Shown one piece after another: positions 48,401 to 61,898 of a stretch of 64,000 bases of DNA; within the stretch, counting starts at the first letter, position 1; each line of letters begins with the position of its first letter. The DNA comes from Diadema setosum (Eukaryota > Echinodermata > Echinoidea > Diadematoida > Diadematidae), in NCBI GenBank assembly GCA_033980235.1, contig CM067059.1, forward strand, positions 12,734,600 to 12,798,599, read 5' to 3'. The notes below the pieces were generated by a model. It did no database searches and was not told where the DNA came from. It saw only the letters and a program-made list of their open reading frames with translations. The position numbers were made by a program, and so were the translations under genes.

Positions 48401-51400
48401 CAAATAGTGCTTGTCTTGTTTGGTAGGATGCAAACTAACAAAATGAAAGTTCCTCCTTCAATGCATTATACAAGATATAACGTTTGGTGATGAACTGACA
48501 GAGTGTAGTGGCATATTACGTGTATGATATCCAGGTAAAAAAGTAATTTCGTCGGTTGAGAATGATAAGGGCGTTAAGTTGCCACAAAACCCATAGTGTT
48601 CAAGACCACTTAACGCCCTTCTCATTCTCAACAGACGAAGTATAGTATTGAGTGACTTTTGTAGGAGAAAAAAAAAAGAAGTTGTATTAGGCAAAAAGAG
48701 TTTAAAAAGGTAAAAAAAAAATGTTGCTGTCCAATTATTATTAACTTCTCATGTGGCATGGAAAAATAAGTATAATGTCCTTGTGATCAGACTAGGGCGA
48801 TCGATCAATCTTCGATTTAGAGTGTGATTCCTTGAATGTCATGAGTCATGGGGTGTAAGTTCATGGTCCCATAATGCATTTGTGCCATACTCTTGGACCA
48901 TCCATCCATACCGTTCGGTTCCCTTTAATATTTCATCTTGTCGCACATTACCAGTCAGCTGTGAACGAAACTCTGACATTTCCATTAATTGCAGCGTGGT
49001 AGCAAGAGTGCACAGTTCGAAAGGGCAAAGATTTGTTGGTCTGCCGGCCTGAAGCAATGCAGAGAATGCCATTTGTCATTTGTACTATAAAGAGAACAGC
49101 AGTGGTCTTATTGTTGAAGTTTATTGTCACTGGGGCTGATTATTTTATTTTGATTGATATCATCAGATGAAAATATGAGACAGCAACAGATAGATGTCTA
49201 TTCAAATTCAATTAGTCTGTGTAGCTGAGAACTTGTATGGGAGATATTGATTTCACACTACAACAATGTATGTCAGGTGAAAGATGTTTATAGCTATATG
49301 ACACTTTTGCCCTTGTGCTTCTCATCTTGGGATTAGTTGACAACTTTGACATGCATTTGTTTTTCTTTAAATTTCTGTGTTTCATCCATTTTTTTTTTTG
49401 GGGGGGGGGCGGTTCGGGAGGGGTTGATGCAATGCAATAGGTTATGACCTATGGAAAAGAAAGGTGCTACATGTGTGACGTATGTTATATTCAGTTTTAA
49501 AGTTTCACAGGATTATACTTTTTCATCATAGTTTGAACCACCCACAGTTTAATGAAACGTCCCACAATCTTTGCCCAAATCAGTCCAGCAGTTCTGAACG
49601 GGGACTCTTTCGACATGTACATTATGAAACCATCTCATTGACTTGATAATAAGGGCATCTTGTAGGTTGGTTTTCCGTTCAGTAATGACCAAAGAAAACA
49701 CAACATATTAAAAAAAAAAAAAAAATGGCATCAGCATGCACGAACTAATAACACTCGAACATTAAGTAGCAGGTGCTCAAAATCACAATCTTCACTCAGA
49801 ATCAGAGTCTTCACGCTCTCCTTTCGGTGTTTGTTGCGCTGGCAACGGCCCCCGATGAGTGTGCTGTTACACAGGAATTGAGTCATTGGCAGAGCTTGTC
49901 CACTGCTAATTGGATTTGTGTGGAGCAGAGGAACAACAACACATTGCGCCTGCTGTAGTGTGGCACGCACTTAATATGTGCTTCACAAATGCTCTCACGT
50001 CATTCTTCACCGAGTTTTCTCTCCCCTTATTTTTTTCAATGCAAGAAACATGACACATACTGTTCCCATCCAACACCTCCCCGTCATCCTGTTGCACCTA
50101 CAATACTCACAGAAAAATACACACATTACCGTAACAATTTACACTGAAAATTAACTTCTTATTTTTTTATCATACATTGTGGCTGCCATGAGGTTACTTG
50201 CCCACCAACACAAATTGATATATGTGGGACTGAGGTAAAGGATTCAGTGATGTCAGAAGATCCAAGGAGCAGAATCATGGAAGTGAATATCATTCTCCAA
50301 AGTCAACGATACTCAGTAAACATGCATATATTAACCTGAACTTTTCGCTTCATCGCAGCAGTACAGAAATTTAAATGGATTGTTTTTTTTTCTGAAGTCA
50401 TGCAGTCATCTCACTACAGCCTAATCCATCACATTGTCTGCCCACTAGGTCCTATAAACATCACTCAAACCTGACTTACATTTAATCTCTTGTCTTGATT
50501 TGCCAAGAGGTATAGCCACTAATTGAGTCTCTCTGTGAAGACAGTTTGTTTTTACTTAGATCTTGATCTGTAAGGCTGTAGTTGATGTTGTAAGAAAGTT
50601 TTTGAGGCCAAATGAAGACTACCGCAGTGCACAAAATTTCGCATAAAATCCACATTTCTAACATGATTTCATCGCCGAAACATCACTGCATTTTTTGGCA
50701 TAACATCATGTATTCATCACTATGTGAAATGGTACATAGAAGTGAGCTCCACATTCCAAAGTGATTACTTATTTATTTTCCCCTTTTTGTACTGTTTAAA
50801 ACCTTTTTATTGATTTTGAGCATGTCTTGTCCATTTCTTAACACGGCATGCATTCCCTAAAGACTGTATACTTTATTGTGGCATATTGTCATGCGATTGA
50901 TGTTCATGTACATGTATTTGTTACTGCAAATGCCAATGGTTGGACTGTTCACATTTGGCCATTGTTGTTTCTCCCCCAGTATACCCCTGCCCAATCTGTA
51001 TATTACCCTGCATGGATGGTATGCCAAATATTGCATAGTTGCTAGTCTGGGAGCATGAAGGAAATACAAATTATGAGTGCACAAGATTTTGTACCGGTAT
51101 ATGGGAGTTAGCTGTCATCTGCCTTCGCTGCATTTGATTGAAAATATTTGATTCAATGAATTAAAACAACTGATGAACAGAAGTCGTCATATGCAGACAG
51201 ATGTAATAGCTAAGAGCATAATTGACCTGAAGTTACAGAATTGTTTCTTCACATGCCCAAGAGAAAATAAAGACTTGTTTGACAAGTTAGGACAACTTAA
51301 CAGTTTGGCAGTTATTAATGCACTTGAGGATATTAAATAAGGAAAAGGACGGATTGGAATCGAAAGGATACATAAATGTGGTGTGTCGTTTATTTTTTTC

Positions 51401-51773
51401 TCTCTAAGTTAATGATTCATGCTTGTTTTGCTTGTTTTGCTTGTTGTTTGCTTCAATCGGCTCTTATACCAAGAACATTTTTATTAGTTGTGGGTGGTTT
51501 GGGGAGTAGGCCTATAAAGTAATCAAATCCATGGTCAAAAAAGAAATGACATCAACAGGATGTACTCCGAAAGTTATAATGTCAGACCTTACGGAAATGT
51601 TAACATTGATCTTGAAAGTTACAGTTCCAAGAAATGTTTGCCGGCATGCCACTTGATATTCAAGCAACCCTCACTTTTCAGCTTCCTATGGTCTTGTACT
51701 TTGTCACAAATTGAAACACCATTGCATTGGCATTGAATGTTAACGTGCTGCCAATATTCATTAATTTGCGTAG
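45425..51773. other. Intron of the EML gene
   Basis: This 6.3-kb intron contains a near-perfect 25-bp tandem repeat at about 45,911-45,971 (AATTTTGTAGATATTTCTCT), a hairpin repeat at 48,545-48,641, and G/T and A homopolymers near 49,390 and 49,709. The sequence between about 46,100 and 48,500, and again between 49,800 and 51,770, shows no recognisable element or exon. Confidence 0.65.
48545..48641. repeat. Hairpin repeat, family I
   Basis: AATTTCGTCGGTTGAGAATG then ATAAGGGCGTTAAGT pairs with ACTTAACGCCCTTCTCATTC then TCAACAGACGAAGT across a loop of about 28 bp. The arms are about 35 bp with a few mismatches. It is a short fold-back element, non-coding. Confidence 0.72.
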
Positions 51774-51900
51774 AGGAGGGTTACATCCGCATATACCTGC
51801 GAGGGAGACCGGTGACCTCCTACCTCCCGTCCGACATGGAGGAGTACGACCTCAACGCCAAGCACCCCGCCCCAACGGAGAAACTCAAGCTGGACTGGGT
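51774..51900 (+). CDS. EML1: EML exon: start of the HELP domain
   Basis: This 127-nt exon enters in phase 1 and leaves in phase 2, with acceptor TTAATTTGCGTAG and donor GGGT|GTATCC. It reads EEGYIRIYLRGRPVTSYLPS, then DMEEYDLNAKHPAP and TEKLKLDWV. This is the hydrophobic EMAP-like protein (HELP) motif that packs into the base of the tandem propeller and is required for tubulin binding in the family. The EEGY.....RGRP and KLKL(D/E)WVYGYRG wording is diagnostic of EMLs. The donor two bases earlier (GGGTGT) would break the WVYGYRG junction, so the later GT was chosen. Codon usage is clearly richer in G+C than the flanking intron. Confidence 0.96.
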
Positions 51901-54716
51901 GTATCCTTTTGAACAGCACTTAACAAATTTATTGATCATTGGGAGATGTGTCCACGTAACATGTTGGCTTATTTGGTGTACCATTTAATTGATCGCTTTA
52001 AAGGAACCACACTCACTGAAAACAGTTTTGTCCAGTGCATGTTTGGTACTTGTCTACATGTACATAGAGATACCGACAAACTGATACTTTGAGGAGAAGA
52101 CAGTTCAGTTCAATGTGAAACCAAAATTGAATTTCCCGGTCGAATTGCTAGTTTACATCAAACAAATGGGGTGAAGCTCTTGCGATGAGAACAGTTGTGG
52201 CAAACATAGCATATGGTCCTGGGCCATCACTTTTCATTGTAGTCATTCACCACAAGGCCGCAGCGTGCAGGAAAATGAGTTTGTTTCTGGCCTGCTCTTC
52301 TGTTTCTGTAGCTTATCACTGCGCTTTAGTATTTCTGCATAGGAGCAGGAATAGCATAGTAACTCCTGATTTGTGAGTAACATCCATTGTGTCCGATGTC
52401 TTTTAAAATGGATTGAGACTGTGTAGAGTGTGGTGTTCCAAATGTGCAGATATTGTTTGATGATGTAAAGCTACTCATTTTTAAATTCCATCTCTCAGTG
52501 CTTTTTTTTTTTTTGCATTATTTTTGTACTGTAAATGAGAAGAGAAATGTATGCTAGAAAAAAAAGTCCAGTCGTTTTCCTTTATGCTGTCTTCTGAGCT
52601 TTGAATGATGTACAGTTGGAATCGCATTCTGTTCCTCAAGGATTGATAGCTTTCGATATAGCGACGATTGCTTTTTTTAACAGTTTATCTAAACATGCTC
52701 ATTGACACATGATCATTATGCCAAGTGGAGATAGAATTCCACATTCAATTGGACGCTTGGGAGTATGGAGGAAAAAAAAAATTTTTTTTTGGAAAAAAAA
52801 TGAAAAAACAAAACAAAACACGGAAATTGCCTTGAAGAATATTTGCACAGTAAAGAGTAACCATTTCATTTTTCTTTCTTCTGCATTTCAATACAACTTC
52901 ACACTAATGGAAGTGCACATGAAAAGAATCAATGGGTCGTGCAGGTAAAGTACAGTTAGTGGTGGACCGAAATAATCCCCAGGGCAAATAATAAGACCCG
53001 AATTGATCCACATTTCTGACAAGTTTGAACAGCACATGAGTCATAGGACGTCATGTGTGCCTGTCTGTCATTGTATTCAAAACTTTTTAAAGGTGGGGTA
53101 AACTTTTTCATTTGTGCCTGCCCAATGTGTTTTTGGCTTTGATATCTCTGACTTAATTTTGTTGACATGGTAGTGGGTCACTTTTGTTTCCATTTATTTT
53201 CTTTCAGTTCAGGTAAAACTTTTCCCAGATGCATGTCTATAAAAAAATGTGTAGAATCAAGAACGTTGTGAATGTGTTAAATATGATCGAAAATTAAAGG
53301 TTGTGATATGTGTCATTAGAGGAGTTGTGTGCATGTACTCTGAGTTTATATCTGTAGATCATCTACGATGTTTCTCAAATGAGAGTTATCTTTGCAGGAA
53401 GAAAGACACAAACAAAAAATCTTACATAAGGGATTCTGGTAATTTCATTCAGTGTTTTTTGGTAGGGGCTAGAGACGGTGATTCTTAACCCATTGAAAGC
53501 TAGTCCCGAGTGTACTCCAGTAGGTGTCTGTAAGAAATATGTGCGTTATAGCAAAATTAGCTTGGCCTCAGTGGGTGAATGGTATCAGTGTATTCCTGAT
53601 TGACATATAATCAAATCCAAGAGTTGATTGGGGAAAAAGTATGTCAAACATTTACCTTGGTCCTTTTCATTGAACACATACCTTTGAATGGAGTAAATGA
53701 ACGAGGCATGTTTTGGATTTGTTTGTTTGTTCAAGTATGTTTTGTAATAGGAATTGTCACTTGGGTGCATTTCAGGATTATCCCGCACCCATATCATAAG
53801 ATGCTTGGTCAAGGATGGGAACTTCTTTCTAGGTAAATTTTGGAGAAAAAAAAAAAACAACAACAAAAACCCTGGAATTTTCATCCTATCAAATTTGCAG
53901 CATCTTGTGTCACATGATTTTGTATCTGAACAAGACATGCTTCATTCAGAATACTAGTAGTGGATCCAGTTAAGTATGTCTTCATTCATTATTCTGCTAT
54001 ACAGTAGAATAATGAATATGTTTGATGTGTGTTGTGAGTAGGCCAAAGAGAGGAAATGAAACAGGTCGGACAGAATCCTAGTGTCCCCGGCATCGATACA
54101 CAGATTTGCTGTGTCTGGGTATGCAGTGGATGTCTGAATTAAATGAAATTACACATCTTACATTATACCTAGGTCCTTGAATTACTGGTCTGTGTAATCA
54201 GATTACATGGTACACCTAATTCCTTCTCTGTGTAGGTTGCCGAAGGTTGAAGCTTAGTGTCCATAGCGAGTGTATACCAGTATGAATAGTGGTTTTAAAG
54301 GGGTATACTCCCCTAGAGAAAATTATTTGAAGGATAGGCAGATAACCCTTTTCAAAAAAAAAAAAAAAAAAGGAGGAAAGAAACGTGATATATTATTGTT
54401 TAAGCTATGATAATGAAAACGGATTGCATGATTTTGATTCGAATGCATACCATTGGAAACTTCAGTTGAGACCTTTGTCAATTAATAAGTTGGTCATCTC
54501 AAAACTGTGAGCTCAATTTCATTTTTGCAAGGACTAAACTGAGTTAAATTCTTCTCCCAAGAAGTGCTTACTTCTTGACTGTTTTTGATGGGAATGAATG
54601 GTTTATATGTATATATATATTAGATTCAGACATACATTTCAATGTAGGACCAGTCTTCGAGGACTGTCCTAGAAAGATTTCAAAGGGAAAGGAGAGGGGA
54701 TTCTGTATTTTAATTT

Positions 54717-55372
54717 TTAATTTAGAAACCCAATCATTCCAGCATAGCAAATGTGGTAGATTACCCAAACCCTACCAAGCATCAAATATTCTATGGCAGC
54801 AGCTGTGTTCAAAACTGTCTCCTTGTCCAAACTCATTGTCTTTCCTCGTATCTCATTTTTGATTCCACCATTCATTATCATAATAGCCGAACCGGGTGAC
54901 CGTTCATTAATCTTGCCAGCCACTCCGGCCAGTGTGCCCAGAACCTCCTGACCCATTATGGAGCAATTTACAAGAAGGGTGGGGTGTGGTGGGGTTGCCA
55001 TATCGTTTGATGATGCAGGCTAAGGGAGGAGGAGGGGGGGGGGGGGGGGAGTGGGGGAGGTGTGGGAGGGGAGAAAAGGGGTAAGAGAGGTATGTGGCGA
55101 TGGGGGAAGAGATAGGAGGGATTAAAGGTAGAAAGGGGCAGCTAACCTTCGGAAAATGCAGGATAGATTGGCAGGACAGATGAAATATTAATGTCTCCCG
55201 GAATTGTTTCGCCTGGTGATTTCAATATGTAGGCCCATACCAGATCCGCGGCCAGATGACACGGCTGGTCTGCCCGATTGGGCGATATTGGCAAGATTAT
55301 TTCCTCTGCATCGTTGACTTGCTCCTCATTCAACGGAGTAATGAACTCCCATATATTGGTACCGTATGTCAT
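54717..55372 (-). other. Unexplained coding-like segments on the minus strand
   Basis: Two minus-strand frames look more protein-like than their surroundings. One (55,372 to 55,142, 76 codons) reads TNIWEFITPLNEEQVNDAEE and later ILKSPGETIPGD. The other (55,001 to 54,717) contains VLGTLAGVAGKINERSPGSA and NGGIKNEIRGKTMSLDKE. Between them, read on the minus strand, is a long pyrimidine tract ending CCTCCCTTAG, which looks like an acceptor. A possible donor (GAAG|GTTAGC) leaves phase 1, whereas the second frame would need phase 0, so the join does not work as is. I do not recognise the protein. It could be a nested gene, a decayed mobile-element gene or coincidence. Confidence 0.28.
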
Positions 55373-57089
55373 TCAAGACAAATATGAATGGTATAAATAG
55401 GTAATATGGTCAGTCTGTCCCTGTCTTCATGGCTTGATATTGGATAATTCTTTGTGATGAAATGCTACCGTTATATTCAATCTTTTTGGTAACAGCTAAT
55501 TATGCCATATTTTCTAACCAGTATTTTGTTGTAAAGATTAGTGTTAATGTAACCATGTAATCACTGAATGAGGGTGTTTCATGGAAATGTCTAGTGTACT
55601 TCATATGTTTTAATACATGATACAAAAATGTCAGTTGATCCTAGGCATTTCATTTGTTTAGATACATCAGGATAGCAATAAAGAAGATGGCAAAACATTA
55701 TTAGATTATAACTGTGTAAAGAATCTGATTACCGCCTTAAGACTACTTGAATACAGACAATGATTTATGATAGAAGAAAAGAAAATGAAACATAAAATGA
55801 AGACATACAAGAACATTTACCAGTGAAAGAACCTGCTGTGAATTACATGTATACTACAGTTGGAGCAAGTCTATCAGTATGAAATTTAAAATCCAAATGT
55901 ACCAATTTCACTGTTTCAGAACTATTGCATTTGATTCCTTGTATGTCTGCAAAGATTAACTTAATATCAATAATATAAGCCTTTGTGGGTGTTCAATTGA
56001 TCATTATTAATGGAATAAAACAAATGGACGCCAGCTAAATTGCCCTGATGGTTTGATATTTTTTTAATCATCTTCTCCTTATAGCTTTCATCCACTTAAT
56101 TTCATTATGGATCCCCTCCCTTTCTACCCCCCCCCCCCCCCTCCCCAGGTGGTAGATGATCTTCAGCGTGAACATTATTGCCCAGGGCATCACACTGTAT
56201 TTCACCAAAGGGAGAGTATGTTGACCTGTGCACTCACTTATGCTGGCTGGTGACAGACAATTACTTAATTAGTTTACTGCTGCAAAAGCCTGATGGATGC
56301 ATATTTTGTTATATCAATATATTTATGAGCTGATATTGAGTGCATGTACATTGGCAGGCGGTTCAGTAAACTGCCCTGCATTGTGGTTGTCTGCCACCTC
56401 TCAGGGCTATGTGTGATTGGCTTGCAGTCGTGGTATCCTTGGATCCCATATCTTGCCAGATGTACCCTGATATCATCACCTAAAGTCAAAACATAGTTCT
56501 TGTATGCCTGCAAAACTGTTGATTATTGCTCCAAAATGTACATGTACAATAGTTTAAGAAATGAGTGAAATAACACTGTAATGATGCGATTCCAGTTTTA
56601 GTGTAACAACAAAAATGCGAAATATTGGCCAAAAAGGTTCACTGGAAGTCCACAATCTTGGAGCATACCCAATCAAGGTTACTACATAATTTGTCATAAT
56701 CGATTAGACAGATGATCAACGTATTCGGCCACAACTGAATCCATTGGTCTTCCGCATTAACGTGAATTGCATGTAGATTACGATTACAGGGGCATGATCA
56801 ATCGTCACGTAATTTACTACCTCCCCACAGTAATGAACAGGGAGGGCAATTTCATAATTATAAGTCGGTATGCCAACTTCTCTTATTTCACACTTTTGAA
56901 CTCAAAATACTTCAAAAATAACTCATTATCCCGGCAAATCGGGTCAGCCAAACAACTTTTCTTGGTAGAACTTTCAGATATATTAAAAGCAAGTTCAAAT
57001 TGCTAAAAGATGAATTCTAATCCCCTGCGGGTACTGCGTTTTATCTCTACAGGGGAATGAAACCCATGTACATAAAAATTATGTGAATT

Positions 57090-57470
57090 ATGTAAGTGTT
57101 GCAATATTAGTAGAACACATTTCAATGAAACTGAGGAAAATTGGACAATCCTTTGAAACTGAACTTTTGTTACCACAATTAGTGGATAAGAAGACCACAT
57201 CAATTTGTGATGCCAAAGCGGGACAGTGCTATCATGAAAATAGAATTAAAATTTCACAAAATGTCATATCTTCTTAATGGAGCAAATTCCTGCCACTTGT
57301 ATAGTGACATATGTTCAGGGTAATATTATTCGCTCTGCTGTCTAAAAGAGATATGCAAAGTTCTCTTTTAATTTTATGCATGGAAATTGAAAGTATATTG
57401 AATTCTTTTTACACTTTCTCAGTATTGTCCATGAGTGACATCACAAACTATTGTAGTCTTCTCATTGAAA
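57090..57470. repeat. Diverged fragment of a family A/B fold-back element
   Basis: GCAATATTAGTAGAACACAT, GAGGAAAATTGGACAATCC and GTGGATAAGAAGACCAC align in order with the left half of the element at 17,493, followed by TGTATAGTGACATATGTTCA and CTCAGTATTGTCCATGAGTG on the right half. The termini are lost. A similar but older fragment lies at about 58,375-58,630 (GATTGGACGATCCATTCAAA). Confidence 0.6.
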
Positions 57471-57704
57471 AAAAAAGAAGAAAAGATAGGTGTAGCAATA
57501 ATAGATGGAAAATTACAAGGGCAGCGTAGGAAGGAATTAATTATTAGGATTGTAATATTCACAAAGGCTGTCGTGAAATGTTTGTTGACTTTCTGAAGAC
57601 ACGATTGCAGTGTTAAATATGAACAACATCTACTTACGACTACATCGTGTCTATCAGAGTATTCCTGTACACATAATCCGTTGACCGTGAACTGGAGCCG
57701 ACGG

Positions 57705-57860
57705 CCTTTTTTGCGGCATGAAATTTTCGCAAACTGCCGCTGGCATTCAATGCATATAGTGTAGACAAGAACTTTTGTATGGATTTTAATTTTGCGAATC
57801 TTGGCGCTCGCTAAATTTGTAAAATTAAAATGCACATGAACATTCCTCATTTTACAGTGG
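57705..57860. repeat. Fragment of the GCGAAA-type dispersed repeat
   Basis: TTGCGGCATGAAATTTTCGC, GGCATTCAATGCATATAGTG and ATTTTGCGAATCTTGGCGC match, in inverted orientation, the repeat fragment at about 24,430-24,600 (GCATTGAATGCCAACC, TTTGCGAAAGTTTCGTGCCA). It accounts for part of the longest open frame of the window on the minus strand (57,419-57,913), which is therefore not called as a gene. Confidence 0.55.
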
Positions 57861-60029
57861 TAAAGAATGCATACTTTCATTTCCTTATCTATAGATGAAA
57901 ATGCATTTTTCACATTTTAATTTGTGGAAATAGAATGTCTCTCTCTTTTCACCTATTATCAAGTTGAGAGTTTTCTCTGTTATTTGAGATTCTAGCGCTT
58001 GCCTGAAAAGGTAGTTGTGGTTTCCTTGCGGAACACATACTTTTTCTGCCACCTCCCCCCACCTCGGTTATTGTGCAAGTGATCTGATAATGTGGTAGTG
58101 TAATAATTCCCCCCGCACCGTTGCTGCTGCGTGAGGAATAAGTAGTGGCAGCGAGGGATGGGTTCCTCCAGAACAAGTGCTTTGTCAGATGTTGGTTTTC
58201 TGCTCCTCCAGTTAGGGAGATGATTAGATGCATTAAGTGGTGTATACGTAGCTGATGACACTCCACCACCGCTGGCGCATCGGAAAATTGGATGAGAAAA
58301 TTGTGGTATTATCTAGAGTAAGCTTTTTTTTATAAGAGGACATGATTACATCTAGCAGAATCCGCAGTGAATTATTTTCGGATGATTGGACGATCCATTC
58401 AAAAGTTATGCATTTTTAATTCCATGTGCCCTCATCGCTGAATACTGCTAAAACCATTCAGGATGTAGCAGCATTGAAAAGATGTAAAGAAACTATGAAG
58501 AGAAGTAAATGAACAATAATTTTTTAATGAAAAGTATGAATTCCCTTAATAATAATAATATCACTGACATTTGTCAAAGGCAGTATTGTCCCCCTGCCTT
58601 CTGAGGAATTTAAGTCAAGGGCTCTGTCATTGTCCTAAAAATGTTGAAATATTATTATATATTGTATGGGATTTTCTCAATAATGTCTCTGTATTGTTTC
58701 GCTACTCTATGAACAACAACTCTTGAAGAGGACTGAAAATGTATTTGTTATTCTCAGCTCTGAAGGAATTTGATGAAAGCATTTTATACATACTGGAGAA
58801 CTCCCACAGTCAATGACCTCTTGCTACACCGTTGCTCTGTGGATGATGTTGTCGCCCAGATCATAAAATGAATCGTTAGCCATGATGTGATCCAGATTAA
58901 TCCCACTTGATGGCTTCCTAGATCAGGGATAAATATTAATGATGCATTACTAATCCCTGAAGATGTAATTACACTGTGACAAGGGAGGTGCTGTATCAGG
59001 GTAACAGGCATAGTTCTCCCAGCTGTGAATGTGGCCTGCGACATTATACAGATACTGCCTATTTGGAGATGTAATATAGCACGTAGCATCCCTTCGGGAG
59101 TTTTATTTTACCTAAAGTAAGCAGTGCTAAGGGAAAATATGGCCTTGAGGGAAAAAATACAACTCCAAGGGACTATCAAGTGTTATGTTGCAATGATGAA
59201 TGTAATGTTTACACCATATGGTCTACATATATACACATTTCATTCTAGCCCTGTCAGCAGCCAGTCAAATTCTTGAATTATAGGCCTACTACCTGGCATG
59301 ATATCACTGCTTGCAATCCAACAATTCTAATCATTGCTACATTAGTCATATGTACATGTATGATAATGTATTTACAATATTCAGTGATCAGGTGAATTTG
59401 TGGCTGTCAAATTGGCAACACTGTTGATGTTTTGCATCTTCACATTGAGCTGGATGGGAATATTAATGACTACTTGATTGAGGGAATTTTTAAAACAACT
59501 TCAATAACCCATTGTCTCTGAAATTTGGCTGCTCTCCATAGTTGATCCCAGTTGATGTCTGTTACATCTGCTTCTCACATGAAAAGGGTTAATCTGCTTG
59601 AGAAATTTGCAACAAATCCATTCCTGCAGTTGCATCTGTTGTTGCTGATTCCCTTCCAGCCCCAAAGCTGCTGGCCAGTAAGAATCCGTCTGATGTGCAC
59701 ATGTCCCCTCTGAGAAGCGCTTTTGTAATTTTATCTGCCTACAAAAAAGAAGACTTGAGATGAGAGTAAGAGACAAGAAACAAATTTTAATAGAATAGGT
59801 CAGCTTGAGAAAGAAAGAAGATGATACAGAAATGTCTCACAACAGTAAAAATTTTGATTAAAAATGCAAACTAACAAAGATATATGATATAAATGTAAGA
59901 CGGTTGCATTCATGCTCATTTTTTATTATAATTTAGAAATTAAAGCATGAAGAAAGAGTGCCTAGCAAGCGTACATAGTTTTTAACCTTTTACGGAATGT
60001 ATTTGAGCCTTAACCAACTGTCGCTCCAG

Positions 60030-60179
60030 TTATGGTTATAGAGGTCGTGACAGTCGATGCAACCTGTACCTGCTGCCGACTGGAGAAATCGTGTACTTCA
60101 TGGCGGCTGTCGTCGTCCTCTACAACGTCGAGGAGCAGCAACAGAGACACTACCTAGGCCACAACGATGACGTCAAGTG
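60030..60179 (+). CDS. EML1: EML exon: HELP domain to first propeller blade
   Basis: This 150-nt exon is phase 2 at both ends, with acceptor AACTGTCGCTCCAG and donor AAGTG|GTGAGTG. It encodes YGYRGRDSRCNLYLLPTGEI, VYFMAAVVVLYNVEEQQQR and HYLGHNDDVK plus a split Cys codon. The first part finishes the HELP motif and the second begins WD repeat 1 (the GH...DV signature). The NVEEQ and HNDDVKC wording is closest to vertebrate EML1 within the family. The HELP motif and the two following seven-bladed units form the TAPE (tandem atypical propeller) domain. It is highly conserved and intact, with no frameshift. Confidence 0.97.
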
Positions 60180-60187
60180 GTGAGTGC

Positions 60188-60232
<45 letters not shown>

Positions 60233-60297
60233 TCAAATTTGTGTTATTTGTAAAAAGTTTGTATGTGATTGTGTATGTGATTGCATGGAAGTTAATG

Positions 60298-60627
60298 GCC
60301 CGAATTCACGAAGGTGGTACAAATGAAACCATGGTTTAAACCATGGACAAAATCTATGGAGCGCCAAGTGTCGCATGGAATATTTCATTACGAAATCAGT
60401 CATTTCGTCAATGAAATGATGATTTTGTAACGAAATGACAACATTTGGTAACTAAATGAACACTTCGTCCACGAAATGATAATTTCGTTAACAACGAAAC
60501 GGTCATTTTGTCGACGAAATGACCAATTTCGTAACGAAATATTCTGTGCGACACTTGGCACTCCACAGTTTTTGTCCATGGTTTTAAACCATGGTTTCAT
60601 TTGTACCACCTTCGTGAATTCGGGCCA
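60298..60627. mobile_element. Near-perfect fold-back element with an ATTTCGT-rich core
   Basis: Arms of about 85 bp begin GGCCCGAATTCACGAAGGTG and end, after the core, with the complement CACCTTCGTGAATTCGGGCC. Each arm contains the sub-palindrome CCATGGTTTAAACCATGG (one arm with an extra T). The core (about 60,383-60,542) is made of alternating ATTTCGT and ACGAAAT motifs with short variable spacers, itself capable of nested hairpins. No coding capacity. The high arm identity suggests recent insertion. Confidence 0.82.
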
Positions 60628-61898
60628 ATGTGTGTCTTGTAATTGCATGCACTTGTGTATAGTGTCTCTCAGGCTTTCAGAATGTTTCATCTTGCATGTT
60701 AGTGCCCTCATTGATAAACACCCCTTCCCCCTCCCCCAACATACCACTCACACATGTCCTTTTTTTTTTAATGCCTCGTAAATGTTGGGAAAATAAAATT
60801 TTTGAACTCAAACTTTACAAGCGCACTTAGTTTCTCTGAGACTTGATACTTGATCTTGTAATTTCAAGTCTAGAATTTATTTGTACAATTTGAATCGAGT
60901 CCCAGGAACCAAATTTTTATGGTTTGATAACTGTCATATCTTTTTATAACTTGTAGTATTCACTGTTAGTGTCTTATAAGATTAGAAAACATATTGTCTT
61001 TCATTTCGTCATTTTGCTGTTCATATGACGATGCTTTGGTTTCAGAAGTGTCAAATGTCTCTTATTTGCCAAAATTTCTAAACAATCTTTCATTTGGCAA
61101 CACAGTTTAGAAACTCACAGTTTGCAGTTCTCAAATTAGCAAGTTTTCATCAATTTCTTTCTGATTTTGTGCGAATGTGATGAATTTAACTTGTTCCATC
61201 AAGTCTTTGTCCAATAGGACCCATAAGATATGAAGTGAAATTCTGAGTTATTTGATGATACCAAGATTATATCTGAAGCAAAATTTTCCCAAGACCTTGA
61301 AGATTTAGAATGGGGTTTGCCCACTATCAAAGCCTTAAAGCAGTTCTTTTCATAAAGCTGTCTGAAATTGCTTGCAAGGTTACAGTGTATAGAGGACGTA
61401 CAATACACTGTACTGTCAATCCTCTCATAGATTCTGATTGTGTGTTGAAGCGAGAGATCCACCAAATAAAACCCATCGCTCATCAAACATGCAGCACTTT
61501 GTCAAGAGTTGGCTGCCTGAGCATGTTATTCATCACAGTCAATTGCGCCAGACTCGAGAATGTTTTGTTGCGGGCGGATAGAGGCTGTGAATGTTCAGAC
61601 ATGGTGTTATTATCCCAGAAATTTTCCTCCGGGGCACGGGAGCAATACGAGGCGATAAGTAAGACAGCACCAAAATAAGCCTGTGCTGTCTTCTGCAGAT
61701 CAACAGCCATGTCGTTTCTGTTCTTTTGATGCGCAGAGAAATGTTAACTGTAGGCAGTGAATATAAAGATAGCATTTGTGTGAAGATGTGAAAGATCAAG
61801 TTTGGCACTTCCATTAACTGGCCCCTCCTGGCCAACTGTACTTGACATTTTCGACAGTAGGTATTTATTAGAAAGGAAAAATTATTATAAAAAAGATG

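Larger units (their letters stand above)
51901..60029. other. Intron of the EML gene
   Basis: This 8.1-kb intron within the HELP coding region holds T and A homopolymers, a TA repeat near 54,609, the minus-strand coding-like segments at 54,717-55,372 separated by a G-rich tract, and a C run near 56,131. It also has diverged family A fragments at about 57,090-57,470 and 58,375-58,630 and a GCGAAA-repeat fragment at about 57,705-57,860. The uninterrupted HELP homology across 51,900/60,030 leaves no room for another constitutive exon. Confidence 0.68.

Noticed and set aside
57419..57913. Longest open frame of the window (164 codons, minus strand)
   Set aside because: It runs through a GCGAAA-type repeat fragment and a diverged fold-back element, with no domain, no splice context and poor composition. 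Chance frame.
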